This document shows, piece after piece, positions 7,156-12,631 of a stretch of 12,631 bases of DNA. A program made the position numbers and the translations under genes. Positions within the stretch are counted from its first letter, which is position 1. Each line of letters starts with the position of its first letter. Source of the stretch: JBBCJT01 sp037190665 (GTDB lineage: Bacteria > Pseudomonadota > Alphaproteobacteria > Acetobacterales > Acetobacteraceae); NCBI GenBank assembly GCA_037190665.1, contig JBBCJT010000191.1, positions 1-12,631 of the forward strand. The letters are read 5' to 3'. The notes under the pieces are model-generated. The model worked only from the letters and a program-made list of their open reading frames with translations, was not told the DNA's origin and did no database searches.

Positions 7156-7209
7156 GCGGCGCATTCCACGGTCGGAGACGGCGTCCCTGAAACAGGGCGG
7201 CGGGCCGGC

Positions 7210-7228
7210 GCATCCGATCACCGGATGC
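7210..7228. repeat. Perfect 7-bp inverted repeat upstream of the eight-gene operon, candidate operator
   Basis: GCATCCG and CGGATGC are separated by 5 bases. The repeat lies 55 to 73 bases before the enolase-type start codon and overlaps the -10 of the only promoter-like match found there. The size and spacing suit a dimeric repressor or activator site, but a hairpin in the 5' leader is equally possible. Nothing else confirms function. Confidence 0.35.
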
Positions 7229-7240
7229 CGCGTTCGACAA
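7212..7240 (-). promoter_or_regulatory. Weak sigma-70-like promoter candidate for the enolase-led operon
   Basis: On the minus strand TTGTCG is followed after 17 bases by TCGGAT. The -35 half resembles TTGACA at four of six positions and the -10 half resembles TATAAT at three of six. It lies suitably upstream of the start at 7155. In GC-rich genomes such matches arise by chance, so this is tentative. Confidence 0.2.
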
Positions 7241-7323
7241 GCCTTCCGGGGAAGCATGCGCGGCAGGGGAGCGTTTGTCGGAAGCGGGTGAGCTGTGTGC
7301 TGCTCATGATGCCGGCGCTTGCG

Positions 7324-7388
7324 GATGACGTTTCATCGGTTGTCCGCGTGAGACGGAGACCGATGCGGGGCATCACGCGCGACCGATG
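7324..7388. repeat. Cluster of short palindromes built on GATG/CATC
   Basis: Within 65 bases CATCGGT (7334-7340) pairs with ACCGATG at 7359-7365. Inside them is a second stem, TCCG/CGGA (7343-7346 and 7354-7357), which together give an 11-bp interrupted hairpin with a 7-nt loop. A further ACCGATG copy is at 7382-7388. Smaller dyads lie at 7324-7337 (GATGA/TCATC) and 7362-7374 (GATGC/GCATC). The alternatives compete with one another. The cluster may be a regulator-binding region, an mRNA leader or terminator structure, or a decayed repeat element. Confidence 0.35.
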
Positions 7389-7451
7389 AGGTTTATCCCG
7401 GTCTGCTCGTACGAGAGCGAGGGGAAGAAGGCGCGGTGCGTCACGCAAGGT

Positions 7452-7490
7452 CCCCTCTCCCGCCAGGCGGGAGAGGGACAGGGTGAGGGT
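7452..7490 (+). repeat. REP-like palindromic repeat, copy 1
   Basis: A perfect 12-bp palindrome (7453-7464 with 7466-7477, CCCTCTCCCGCC and its complement) has a single-base centre and is followed by a GGGTGAGGGT tail. The same unit occurs inverted at 7533-7570. Palindrome plus conserved asymmetric tail, placed between genes, is typical of dispersed intergenic repeats in proteobacteria (REP/BIME-like). There is no T-run, so it is not a classic terminator, though the stem could stall polymerase or protect the 3' end of the oxidoreductase mRNA. Confidence 0.7.
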
Positions 7491-7532
7491 GCTGCGCTGA
7501 GACGCAACCTTGCGGTTGTGCTGGTGGACGCA

Positions 7533-7570
7533 ACCCTCACCCCGACCCTCTCCCGCAAGCGGGAGAGGGG
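7533..7570 (-). repeat. REP-like palindromic repeat, copy 2 (inverted)
   Basis: Inverted partner of the copy at 7452-7490. An 11-bp perfect palindrome (7546-7556 with 7559-7569) surrounds a 2-base centre and carries the same GGGTGAGGGT tail on the minus strand. The two copies differ only at the palindrome centre and at two bases of the 3-base joint before the tail. The 42-bp spacer contains GACGCAACC twice (7501 and 7527) and a small CAACC/GGTTG hairpin. The head-to-head pair resembles a BIME-type arrangement, and the whole 7452-7570 segment could fold into one large cruciform. It begins 75 bp after the oxidoreductase stop. Confidence 0.7.
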
Positions 7571-7644
7571 AAAGCCGCGACCGTTCGGAAGGCTCCCGAT
7601 AGCGTGTGAGGGCCGGCGGTCGCAACGGCTTCGGTCCTGCCGCC

Positions 7645-8982
7645 TCAGATCCCCGTCGGCGACCGGAGAGGGCTGCCATCCACCAGCCGCGCGAGGGCGA
7701 ACGGCGCGGGGTCGACCACGGCGGGCGCACCCGTCGCGAGATCGGCCGCGAGCCGCCCGGCACCCGGACCGATGCCGAAACCATGGCCGCTGAACCCCGC
7801 CGCCACGACGAGGCCCGGCAGCGCGTCGACCGGCGAGATGACCGGCACCGCATCGGGCGTGGAATCGATCCAGCCCGCCCAGACCCGGGCCGCCCGGATG
7901 CCGGCGAGTTCCGGATAGGTGGCGACGATCGCCTGCAGCGTCGGCTCGACGATGCTGGTCTTGGGTCTGGGATCGAGCACGCGCATCCGTTCGAACGCCG
8001 TCGGCTTGTCGAACGACCACTTGCCATGCAGCGCGTCCGGCCCCTCGAGGAAGGATCGCCCGAAACGCAGCTCCACCAGCTTCCAGTTCTTCCGCAGGCT
8101 CGGCAGGAACTTGCGCGCGTAGCGGATGCCCGCCGGTGTCAGCTCCAGCCGTCCGCGTGCCTTCGCGGCGATGAGGTAGCCCCCGTCCAGCAACGGCGTG
8201 AGCACGAAATCCGGCGTCCACAGCGGGCCGGCGCTCACGCTCTTCGCGGGCGTGGTCGCGAAGACGGTGGAGTGGACCGAGGATTGGGGCATGTCCACGC
8301 CATGCCGGCGCAGGAACATCGACGCCCAGGCGCCGGCGGCGAGGATCACCGCCTGCGTGCGGATGCGTCCCTTCTCCGTGAACACGCCGCTGATCCGCCC
8401 GCCGGTCGTGTCGAGGCCGCGCACTGCGCAGTTCTGATGCAGGGTCACGCCCGCGGCGCGGGCGGCCTTCGCCATGGCAGGCGCGGCCATCGCCGGTTCC
8501 GCCCTGCCGTCGCGGGGGGAGACGACGCCGCCGATCCAGTCCTGTTCGTTGCCCGGCGTCAGGCGCCTGGCCTCCGCCGCGTCGATCATGCGCACCGGCG
8601 CCTGATAGGCGCGCGCCATGTCCGCCCATGCCTCCCAGGCCGCGAGCTGCTGCGGATCCTTCGTCACGTAGACGAGCCCGTTGCGGCGGAAACCCGTATC
8701 GGCGCCGATCTCCTCGCCCAGCCGCCCCCAGATCTCGAGGCTGTGCTGCATGAGCGGGATCTCGCGCTCGTCGCGGTTCAGCAGGCGGCACCAGCCCCAG
8801 TTGCGGCTCGACTGCTCGCCGGCGACCACGCCCTTCTCCAGCAGCGCGACCGAATGCCCCGCCCTGGCGAGCGCGTATGCGGCCCCGACGCCGACGATGC
8901 CGGCCCCGATGACGACCACGTCCGCCGCCTCGGGAAGCGCCGGATCGCTTTCGACCGGGTCCAGCAGCCTCGTTCCGGTCAT
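7645..8982 (-). CDS. FAD-dependent oxidoreductase, DAO family (D-amino-acid dehydrogenase/glycine oxidase-like)
   Basis: A cytoplasmic or membrane-associated flavoenzyme of 445 residues that probably oxidises a primary or secondary amine, such as a D- or N-alkyl amino acid, to an imine that is then hydrolysed. The FAD-binding GAGIVG motif is at 26-31, with the acidic residue Glu49 ending the second strand. SSRNWGWCR at about 58-66 is characteristic of a widespread proteobacterial subgroup without a settled substrate. The C-terminal GFSGHGFGIGPGAG block closes the FAD site. Length is normal for the family. The ATG at 8982 is the only in-frame start near the family N-terminus. Two ATGs just upstream are out of frame and there is no strong Shine-Dalgarno. 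It follows the thioesterase gene by 34 bp, probably as one transcript. Confidence 0.93.
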   Translation of the reverse strand: MTGTRLLDPVESDPALPEAADVVVIGAGIVGVGAAYALARAGHSVALLEKGVVAGEQSSRNWGWCRLLNRDEREIPLMQHSLEIWGRLGEEIGADTGFRRNGLVYVTKDPQQLAAWEAWADMARAYQAPVRMIDAAEARRLTPGNEQDWIGGVVSPRDGRAEPAMAAPAMAKAARAAGVTLHQNCAVRGLDTTGGRISGVFTEKGRIRTQAVILAAGAWASMFLRRHGVDMPQSSVHSTVFATTPAKSVSAGPLWTPDFVLTPLLDGGYLIAAKARGRLELTPAGIRYARKFLPSLRKNWKLVELRFGRSFLEGPDALHGKWSFDKPTAFERMRVLDPRPKTSIVEPTLQAIVATYPELAGIRAARVWAGWIDSTPDAVPVISPVDALPGLVVAAGFSGHGFGIGPGAGRLAADLATGAPAVVDPAPFALARLVDGSPLRSPTGI

Positions 8983-9016
8983 CGTGCCCGCCCATTCATG
9001 CCGGCTGATCCCGGCT

Positions 9017-9496
9017 TCATCGTGCGCATGCTTCTGCTTCCGGCGTATCGCTGGTTGAGGGTGTTTCCGTCAGGAGCGCGAGTACCCGCCGCACCCGCGG
9101 CGGGATCGAGATCGGGCGCCTGCTCTCGGGATCGACGTAGACATGGACGAAATGCCCCGAGGCGGCGGGGGCCGACTCGCCGTTCGCGAAGACGCCGATG
9201 GCGTAGGTGACGGATGTCGTGCCGATGCGGCTGACGAACAGCCCGATATCGATGATATCGTGGAACACGATCTCCCTGTGATACCGGCACATGGTCTCGA
9301 CCACCACCGGCAGATACCCCTCGTTTCGGAGGAGGTTCAGCCCGTTCTCCGTCATGAACTCCACGACGGCGGTATCGAAATACTCGTAGTAGACCGTGTT
9401 GTTGATGTGCCCGAACGGGTCGCTGTCGTTCCACCTGGGTTTGATCCGGACGAAGTGCCGGAACTGGTCTCGGTGCGGCGGCGGCGTTCGGGTCAT
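9017..9496 (-). CDS. Acyl-CoA thioesterase, hotdog fold (4HBT/YbgC-like)
   Basis: A cytoplasmic hotdog-fold enzyme of 159 residues predicted to hydrolyse an acyl- or aryl-CoA thioester to the free acid and CoA. The family motif DSDPFGHINN at 24-33, followed by a tyrosine-rich helix start (YYEYF), places the catalytic Asp at 26. The remainder follows the usual beta-strand pattern. The C-terminal tail after about residue 140 is low in structure. The ATG at 9496 is preceded by a weak purine stretch (GAAGAAG). A 199-bp gap separates it from the GNAT gene, so it may begin its own unit together with the DAO-type gene. A CoA transferase is encoded nearby, so the pair could make and unmake the same CoA ester, but that is inference. 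Confidence 0.92.
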   Translation of the reverse strand: MTRTPPPHRDQFRHFVRIKPRWNDSDPFGHINNTVYYEYFDTAVVEFMTENGLNLLRNEGYLPVVVETMCRYHREIVFHDIIDIGLFVSRIGTTSVTYAIGVFANGESAPAASGHFVHVYVDPESRRPISIPPRVRRVLALLTETPSTSDTPEAEACAR

Positions 9497-9695
9497 GGTC
9501 GCTTCTTCAACTGCGGCATCAGTGGAGAGAACGCGCAGGCTACGCCGGGAGCGGGGCGGGGTGGCAACCCGCCACGCGGATGCGCCGGACCTTCGACCCG
9601 CTGGCGGTATCGGGCGGGAACCGTGCGGCTCCGCGCGTGGAAATCAAGGGCGGCTTCCGCATCAGGCCGGCTTGCCCGTCCGCCCGCGCATGCCG
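9497..9695. other. 199-bp intergenic region before the thioesterase gene
   Basis: A non-coding gap between two co-directional genes. It contains a possible 6-bp stem, GGCGGG/CCCGCC (9555-9560 with 9568-9573), that competes with a GTGGC/GCCAC stem at 9561-9575. Neither has a T-run. TTGCCA on the minus strand with weak -10 options 17 bases later is the best promoter-like match. It is not convincing. Confidence 0.4.
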
Positions 9696-10130
9696 TCATG
9701 CGGAACGCGGGCGCCGGGAGATGGCGACGAGCTTGCCCGGCCGCGGAACCACGCCGTGCCGGATGAAGAATGCCTCCGACCCGTTCAGGGCCTCGCCGTA
9801 GATGGCCGTGCCGCCGAGATCGCGGAGAAGGGCTTCCATGAGCCTGCCGCCGATCCCCCGCCCCTGGCGCTCCGGATGGACGGCGATCTCCGCGATCCAG
9901 CTCACGCTGACCCGATCGGTGAAGGCCCGCACGTAGCCGACGACGCGACCCCCTTCCTCGGCGAGTACCGTATAGACCGCGCCGCCGAACATCGCGCGAA
10001 GCGCGGGACTGTCGTGGGTGCTGCCCCATCCGACCGCGGTCATCAGCTCCGCCAGGCTCTCCCAGTGGATCGTCTCCGGCATCGCCACGATCCGCGGATC
10101 GGGGTGCAGGGCGCCGGCCGTGTCGGGCAT
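9696..10130 (-). CDS. GNAT-family N-acetyltransferase
   Basis: A 144-residue cytoplasmic acyltransferase that moves an acetyl group from acetyl-CoA to an amine. The acetyl-CoA pyrophosphate loop is at 88-94 (RQGRGIG), following the strand IAEIAVHPE, and a C-terminal NGSEAFFIRHGV segment corresponds to GNAT motif B. The length is that of a minimal single-domain GNAT. The ATG at 10130 lies 2 bp after the CoA transferase stop (TGA-TC-ATG), so it is translationally coupled. GGAG about 14 nt upstream is too distant to be a good Shine-Dalgarno. The substrate is unknown; small amines, amino acids, antibiotics and protein N-termini are all possible for this family. Confidence 0.9.
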   Translation of the reverse strand: MPDTAGALHPDPRIVAMPETIHWESLAELMTAVGWGSTHDSPALRAMFGGAVYTVLAEEGGRVVGYVRAFTDRVSVSWIAEIAVHPERQGRGIGGRLMEALLRDLGGTAIYGEALNGSEAFFIRHGVVPRPGKLVAISRRPRSA

Positions 10131-10132
10131 GA

Positions 10133-11329
10133 TCAGCCGCCAAGCTCCATCGTCGCGCGCTCCGCGCCGCCGGCGGCGAGATCGGCTTCCTCCGGCGAGA
10201 ATCCCGCCTCGGCCAGCACCTCGCCCGTGTGCTCGCCCAGCGCCGGCGCCTGACGCGACGGGGCCGGCCTGCTCGCGCTCCAGCGCGTCGGGATCCGCAT
10301 GCTCAGCACGTCGCCTTCGGTCGGGTGGCGCACTTGCGCGAAGAACCCCACCGCAGTGAGGTGCGGGTCGTCGCGGATCGTCCGCAGGTCGTGCATGGGG
10401 GCGTAGGGGATGTCCGCTGCGTCGAGCAGCGCCGCCCACTCCTGCGTGCCGCGCTGCCGGATGATGGCGGCGAGGGCGGCATGAAACGCATCCGCATGGC
10501 GCACGCGGCCGGCCTGCGTGGCGAAGCGCGGATCGTCCGCGCAGCCGGTGGCGTGCCGGAAGGACCGCCAGTGCCGGTCGTTGTAGATCAGCATGCAGAT
10601 ATGGCCGTCCTGCGTCGCATACGGCCGGCGCTGCGGCGCGAGCAGCCGCCCGTAGCCGCCCGCGTCGCTCGGCGGGCAATGGGTGAGGCCGCCGAGATGA
10701 TCGCCGAGCACCAGGCTCGCCATCGTCTCGAACATCGGCACCTCGACGCTCTGCCCTTCGCCGGTGGCGTTGCGGTGATGCAGCGCGGCGAGGATGGCGA
10801 TCGCGGCGTGCAGCCCCACGGCGCGGTCGGCGATGTTCACCGGGACGTAGCGCGGCGTCCCGTCGCCGCTCGCGGCCATCAGGCCGGCGATGCCCGATGC
10901 GCCCTGCACCAGGTCGTCATAGGCGGGGCGGTCGGCATAGGGGCCGTCCTGCCCGTAGCCGCAGGCGGCGACATAGACGATGCGCGGGTTGGCGGCCCGC
11001 AGCGCGGGGTATCCCAGCCCCAGCCGCTCCATCGCGCGCGGACGGAGGTTGTGCACCAGCACGTCCGCCGTCTGCGCGAGGCGCAGCAGGGCGCGGCGGC
11101 CGGGGTCGGTCTTCAGGTCCAGCACGATGCCGCGCTTGCTGCGGTTGGCGTGCAGGAACATCGGCCCCATGCCGCCGCCCCGGCTGGGTCCCACGCCGCG
11201 GATGATGTCGCCGCCCGGCGGCTCGACCTTGATCACGTCCGCGCCCAGGTCGCCGAGGATCGAGGTGGCGTAGGGCCCCATCACCACGCTGGTGAGGTCG
11301 AGGATGCGGACCCCCGCGAGTGGCCCCAC
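10133..11329 (-). CDS. Class III CoA transferase, CaiB/BaiF family
   Basis: A 398-residue cytoplasmic enzyme that moves CoA from one carboxylic acid thioester to another, as in carnitine, formyl-CoA/oxalate or bile-acid metabolism. The N-terminal GVRILDLTSVVMGPYAT (from about 6) and GADVIKVEPP (from 29) are family hallmarks. The catalytic aspartate is Asp168 (NIADRAVGLH), matching Asp169 of formyl-CoA transferase. GEGQSVEVPMFE further on is also typical. The frame stays open far upstream without any family similarity. GTG at 11329 gives the standard N-terminus and lies 2 bp after the molybdoenzyme stop (TGA-CC-GTG). No Shine-Dalgarno is evident, so expression probably depends on the upstream gene. 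The acid substrate cannot be assigned. Confidence 0.94.
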   Translation of the reverse strand: MGPLAGVRILDLTSVVMGPYATSILGDLGADVIKVEPPGGDIIRGVGPSRGGGMGPMFLHANRSKRGIVLDLKTDPGRRALLRLAQTADVLVHNLRPRAMERLGLGYPALRAANPRIVYVAACGYGQDGPYADRPAYDDLVQGASGIAGLMAASGDGTPRYVPVNIADRAVGLHAAIAILAALHHRNATGEGQSVEVPMFETMASLVLGDHLGGLTHCPPSDAGGYGRLLAPQRRPYATQDGHICMLIYNDRHWRSFRHATGCADDPRFATQAGRVRHADAFHAALAAIIRQRGTQEWAALLDAADIPYAPMHDLRTIRDDPHLTAVGFFAQVRHPTEGDVLSMRIPTRWSASRPAPSRQAPALGEHTGEVLAEAGFSPEEADLAAGGAERATMELGG

Positions 11330-11331
11330 GG

Positions 11332-12631
11332 TCAGGCGCCTGCCGGCGGGTCGTAGGCGCGGACCGGCGGCGGCGTACCCTCGAACCGTTCGCACTGCGC
11401 GACCGTCGTCTGCCCGCAGCTTCCCTGCGCGAGGCGCGAGGTGCCCCGGTCCAGCGTCAGCACGTTCGGATTGCCGTGCACGCAGACCGGCCGGTCCGCA
11501 TTGCCCGGCGCCGGGTCGTACCAGGCGCCGGTGGAGATCTGGATCACGCCCGGGGCGACGGTGTCGGTGACGGAGGCGGCGGCGAGGCAGGCGCCGCGGT
11601 CGTTGAACAGGCGCACCACATCGCCATCGGCGATGCCGCGCGGGGCGGCGTCGTCCGGATGGATGCGCACCACTTCCCGCCCGTCGCGCTTGGCCGCCTG
11701 CGAGTGCGCGGCGAAATCGAGCTGGCTGTGCAGCCGCGTGGCCGGCTGGTTGGCGATCACCCGCAGCGGGTGGCGCGCATCGGTCTGTTCGAATGATTCG
11801 AACCAGCATGGATGACCGGGGCAGTCGTCGTAGCCGAAGCCGGCGATGGTATCGGAGAACAGCTCGATCCGCCCGCTCGGCGTGTCCAGCGGATGCGCGG
11901 CGGGATCGGTGCGGAAGGCACGCAGGGGTCCGCCATCGTCGGGGCGGGACGGCAGCGTGACCGCGCCGCGCTCGCGGAACGTGTCGAAATCCGGCGCCTC
12001 CAGCCCCTGCGCGGCGAGTGCGGCGCGGGTGGGCTCGTACAGATGGCGCATCCACTCTTCCGCGTCGCGGCCCTCGGTATAGGCCTCGGCCACGCCCATG
12101 CGCGCGGCGAGCGCGGAGAAGATGGCGTAGTCGTCGCGCGCCTCGGAGAAGGGGGGTGCGACGGGGCGCATCGCGGTCATCAGCGGATCGGTCGCGGCCG
12201 CGCCGATATCCTCGCGTTCCAGCGTCATCGTCACCGGCAGCACGATGTCGGCGTGGCGCGCGGAGGGCGTCCAGGCGGTCTCGTGCACCACCAGCGTGTC
12301 GATCCGCGCGAAGGCGCTGCGCAGCCGGTTCAGGTCCTGGTGGTGATGGAACGGATTGCCGCCCGCCCAGTAGACCAGCCGGATGTCGGGATAGGTCAGG
12401 TTCAACCCGTTGTACTCGAACGGCGCGCCGGGGTTCAGCAGCATGTCCGTGATGCGCGCCACCGGGATGAAGGCGCGCACGCCGTTGCGCCCCTGCGGCA
12501 TGGTCGGGATCGGCACCGCGTTGGGCCGCCGCCCGTAATGGCCCATCGCGCCCATCGCGTAGCTGTAGCCGCCCCCGGGCAGGCCGATCTGGCCGACCAT
12601 CGCGGCGAGTGCGGCGGCGGCCCACACCGGC
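11332..12631 (-). CDS. Molybdopterin oxidoreductase, BisC/TorA/DMSO reductase type, 5' part cut off by window edge
   Basis: The C-terminal ~430 residues of a bis-MGD molybdoenzyme that reduces an S-oxide or N-oxide (biotin or methionine sulfoxide, TMAO or DMSO). Counting from 12627, QIGLPGGGY is at about 13-21. GGNPFHHHQDLNRL is at 89-102 and HADIVLP at 125-131; these are typical of the BisC/TorA branch. The pterin-dinucleotide-binding C-terminal domain runs from about 288, with NQPATRLHSQLD. The end block HGNPNVLTLDRGTSRLAQGSCGQT (384-407) strongly supports this branch. Full members have about 750-800 residues. The Mo-ligand serine and any Tat signal lie beyond the right edge, so cytoplasmic BisC-like and periplasmic TorA-like locations cannot be told apart. 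It ends 2 bp before the CoA transferase gene, and coupling is likely. Confidence 0.92.
   Translation of the reverse strand, partial: PVWAAAALAAMVGQIGLPGGGYSYAMGAMGHYGRRPNAVPIPTMPQGRNGVRAFIPVARITDMLLNPGAPFEYNGLNLTYPDIRLVYWAGGNPFHHHQDLNRLRSAFARIDTLVVHETAWTPSARHADIVLPVTMTLEREDIGAAATDPLMTAMRPVAPPFSEARDDYAIFSALAARMGVAEAYTEGRDAEEWMRHLYEPTRAALAAQGLEAPDFDTFRERGAVTLPSRPDDGGPLRAFRTDPAAHPLDTPSGRIELFSDTIAGFGYDDCPGHPCWFESFEQTDARHPLRVIANQPATRLHSQLDFAAHSQAAKRDGREVVRIHPDDAAPRGIADGDVVRLFNDRGACLAAASVTDTVAPGVIQISTGAWYDPAPGNADRPVCVHGNPNVLTLDRGTSRLAQGSCGQTTVAQCERFEGTPPPVRAYDPPAGA

Larger units (their letters stand above)
7156..7644. other. 489-bp intergenic region with repeats and probable operon control region
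   Basis: A non-coding stretch between the DAO-type oxidoreductase gene (ends 7645) and the enolase-type gene (starts 7155). No open frame here resembles a known protein; short frames in it are extensions or antisense artefacts. The half nearest the oxidoreductase 3' end holds an inverted pair of GC-rich palindromes. The other half holds several short inverted repeats and a weak promoter-like match. It is the longest gap in the window and separates two co-directional units, so it most likely combines 3'-end processing or termination of one with initiation of the other. Confidence 0.7.

Noticed and set aside
7165..7257. An N-terminal extension of the enolase-type protein or a small upstream gene
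   Set aside because: The extra residues do not resemble the enolase N-terminal domain, and the Shine-Dalgarno favours 7155. The stretch contains the candidate promoter and operator.
7452..7570. A CRISPR array
   Set aside because: Only two repeat units exist, in inverted orientation, each an internal palindrome, with no series of spacers and no cas genes.
7606..9210. A 534-codon open frame on the plus strand
   Set aside because: It is antisense to the DAO-family oxidoreductase and thioesterase genes, and low-complexity Arg-rich. It is an artefact of high GC.
9555..9575. A rho-independent terminator after the GNAT gene
   Set aside because: The stem is only 5-6 bp with competing alternatives and no T-run on either strand, and GC-rich DNA gives such stems often.
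11330..12625. A possible 830-residue fusion extending the CoA transferase upstream
   Set aside because: The upstream part overlaps the molybdoenzyme in another frame and has no protein-like features. The family N-terminus begins exactly at the GTG at 11329.

Overview
This is a GC-rich window whose ten complete and two cut-off genes all read on the minus strand. Gene order is therefore described from the right edge to the left. The high GC content, tightly packed operons and choice of families (oligopeptide-type ABC importer, CaiB/BaiF CoA transferase, BisC/TorA-type molybdoenzyme, mandelate-racemase-type enolase, DAO-type flavoenzyme) point to a metabolically versatile proteobacterium. An alphaproteobacterium is my best guess, but a betaproteobacterium cannot be excluded. 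No phage, plasmid, transposase, tRNA, rRNA or CRISPR was seen.

Region 1 (12631 to 9696) holds the C-terminal part of a DMSO/TMAO/biotin-sulfoxide reductase-type molybdoenzyme, a class III CoA transferase and a GNAT acetyltransferase. Each stop codon is followed two bases later by the next start, so this is a translationally coupled operon. A 199-bp gap follows.

Region 2 (9496 to 7645) holds a hotdog acyl-CoA thioesterase and a DAO-family FAD oxidoreductase, 34 bp apart.

Region 3 (7156 to 7644) is a 489-bp non-coding spacer. It carries an inverted pair of GC-rich palindromic repeats about 39 bp long next to the flavoenzyme's 3' end. Further toward the next operon it has a cluster of short palindromes, one overlapping a weak promoter-like match.

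Region 4 (7155 to the left edge) is a tightly packed eight-gene operon. In order it encodes an enolase-superfamily acid-sugar dehydratase or racemase, an NAD-dependent epimerase/dehydrogenase, a RidA-type deaminase, a periplasmic solute-binding protein, two DppB/DppC-type permeases, a cupin and the start of an arylformamidase-like alpha/beta hydrolase. Four of its seven junctions are 4-bp ATGA/GTGA overlaps.

Taken together, Region 4 looks like an uptake-plus-catabolism module. A polar compound would be imported by the SBP/permease pair and processed in the cytoplasm by oxidation or epimerisation, dehydration, enamine/imine hydrolysis and hydrolytic cleavage. The substrate cannot be read from sequence. 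The importer lacks its ATPases and the window holds no regulator, so both must lie outside or be shared. Regions 1 and 2 add CoA-ester chemistry, amine oxidation and S- or N-oxide reduction that may or may not serve the same pathway.
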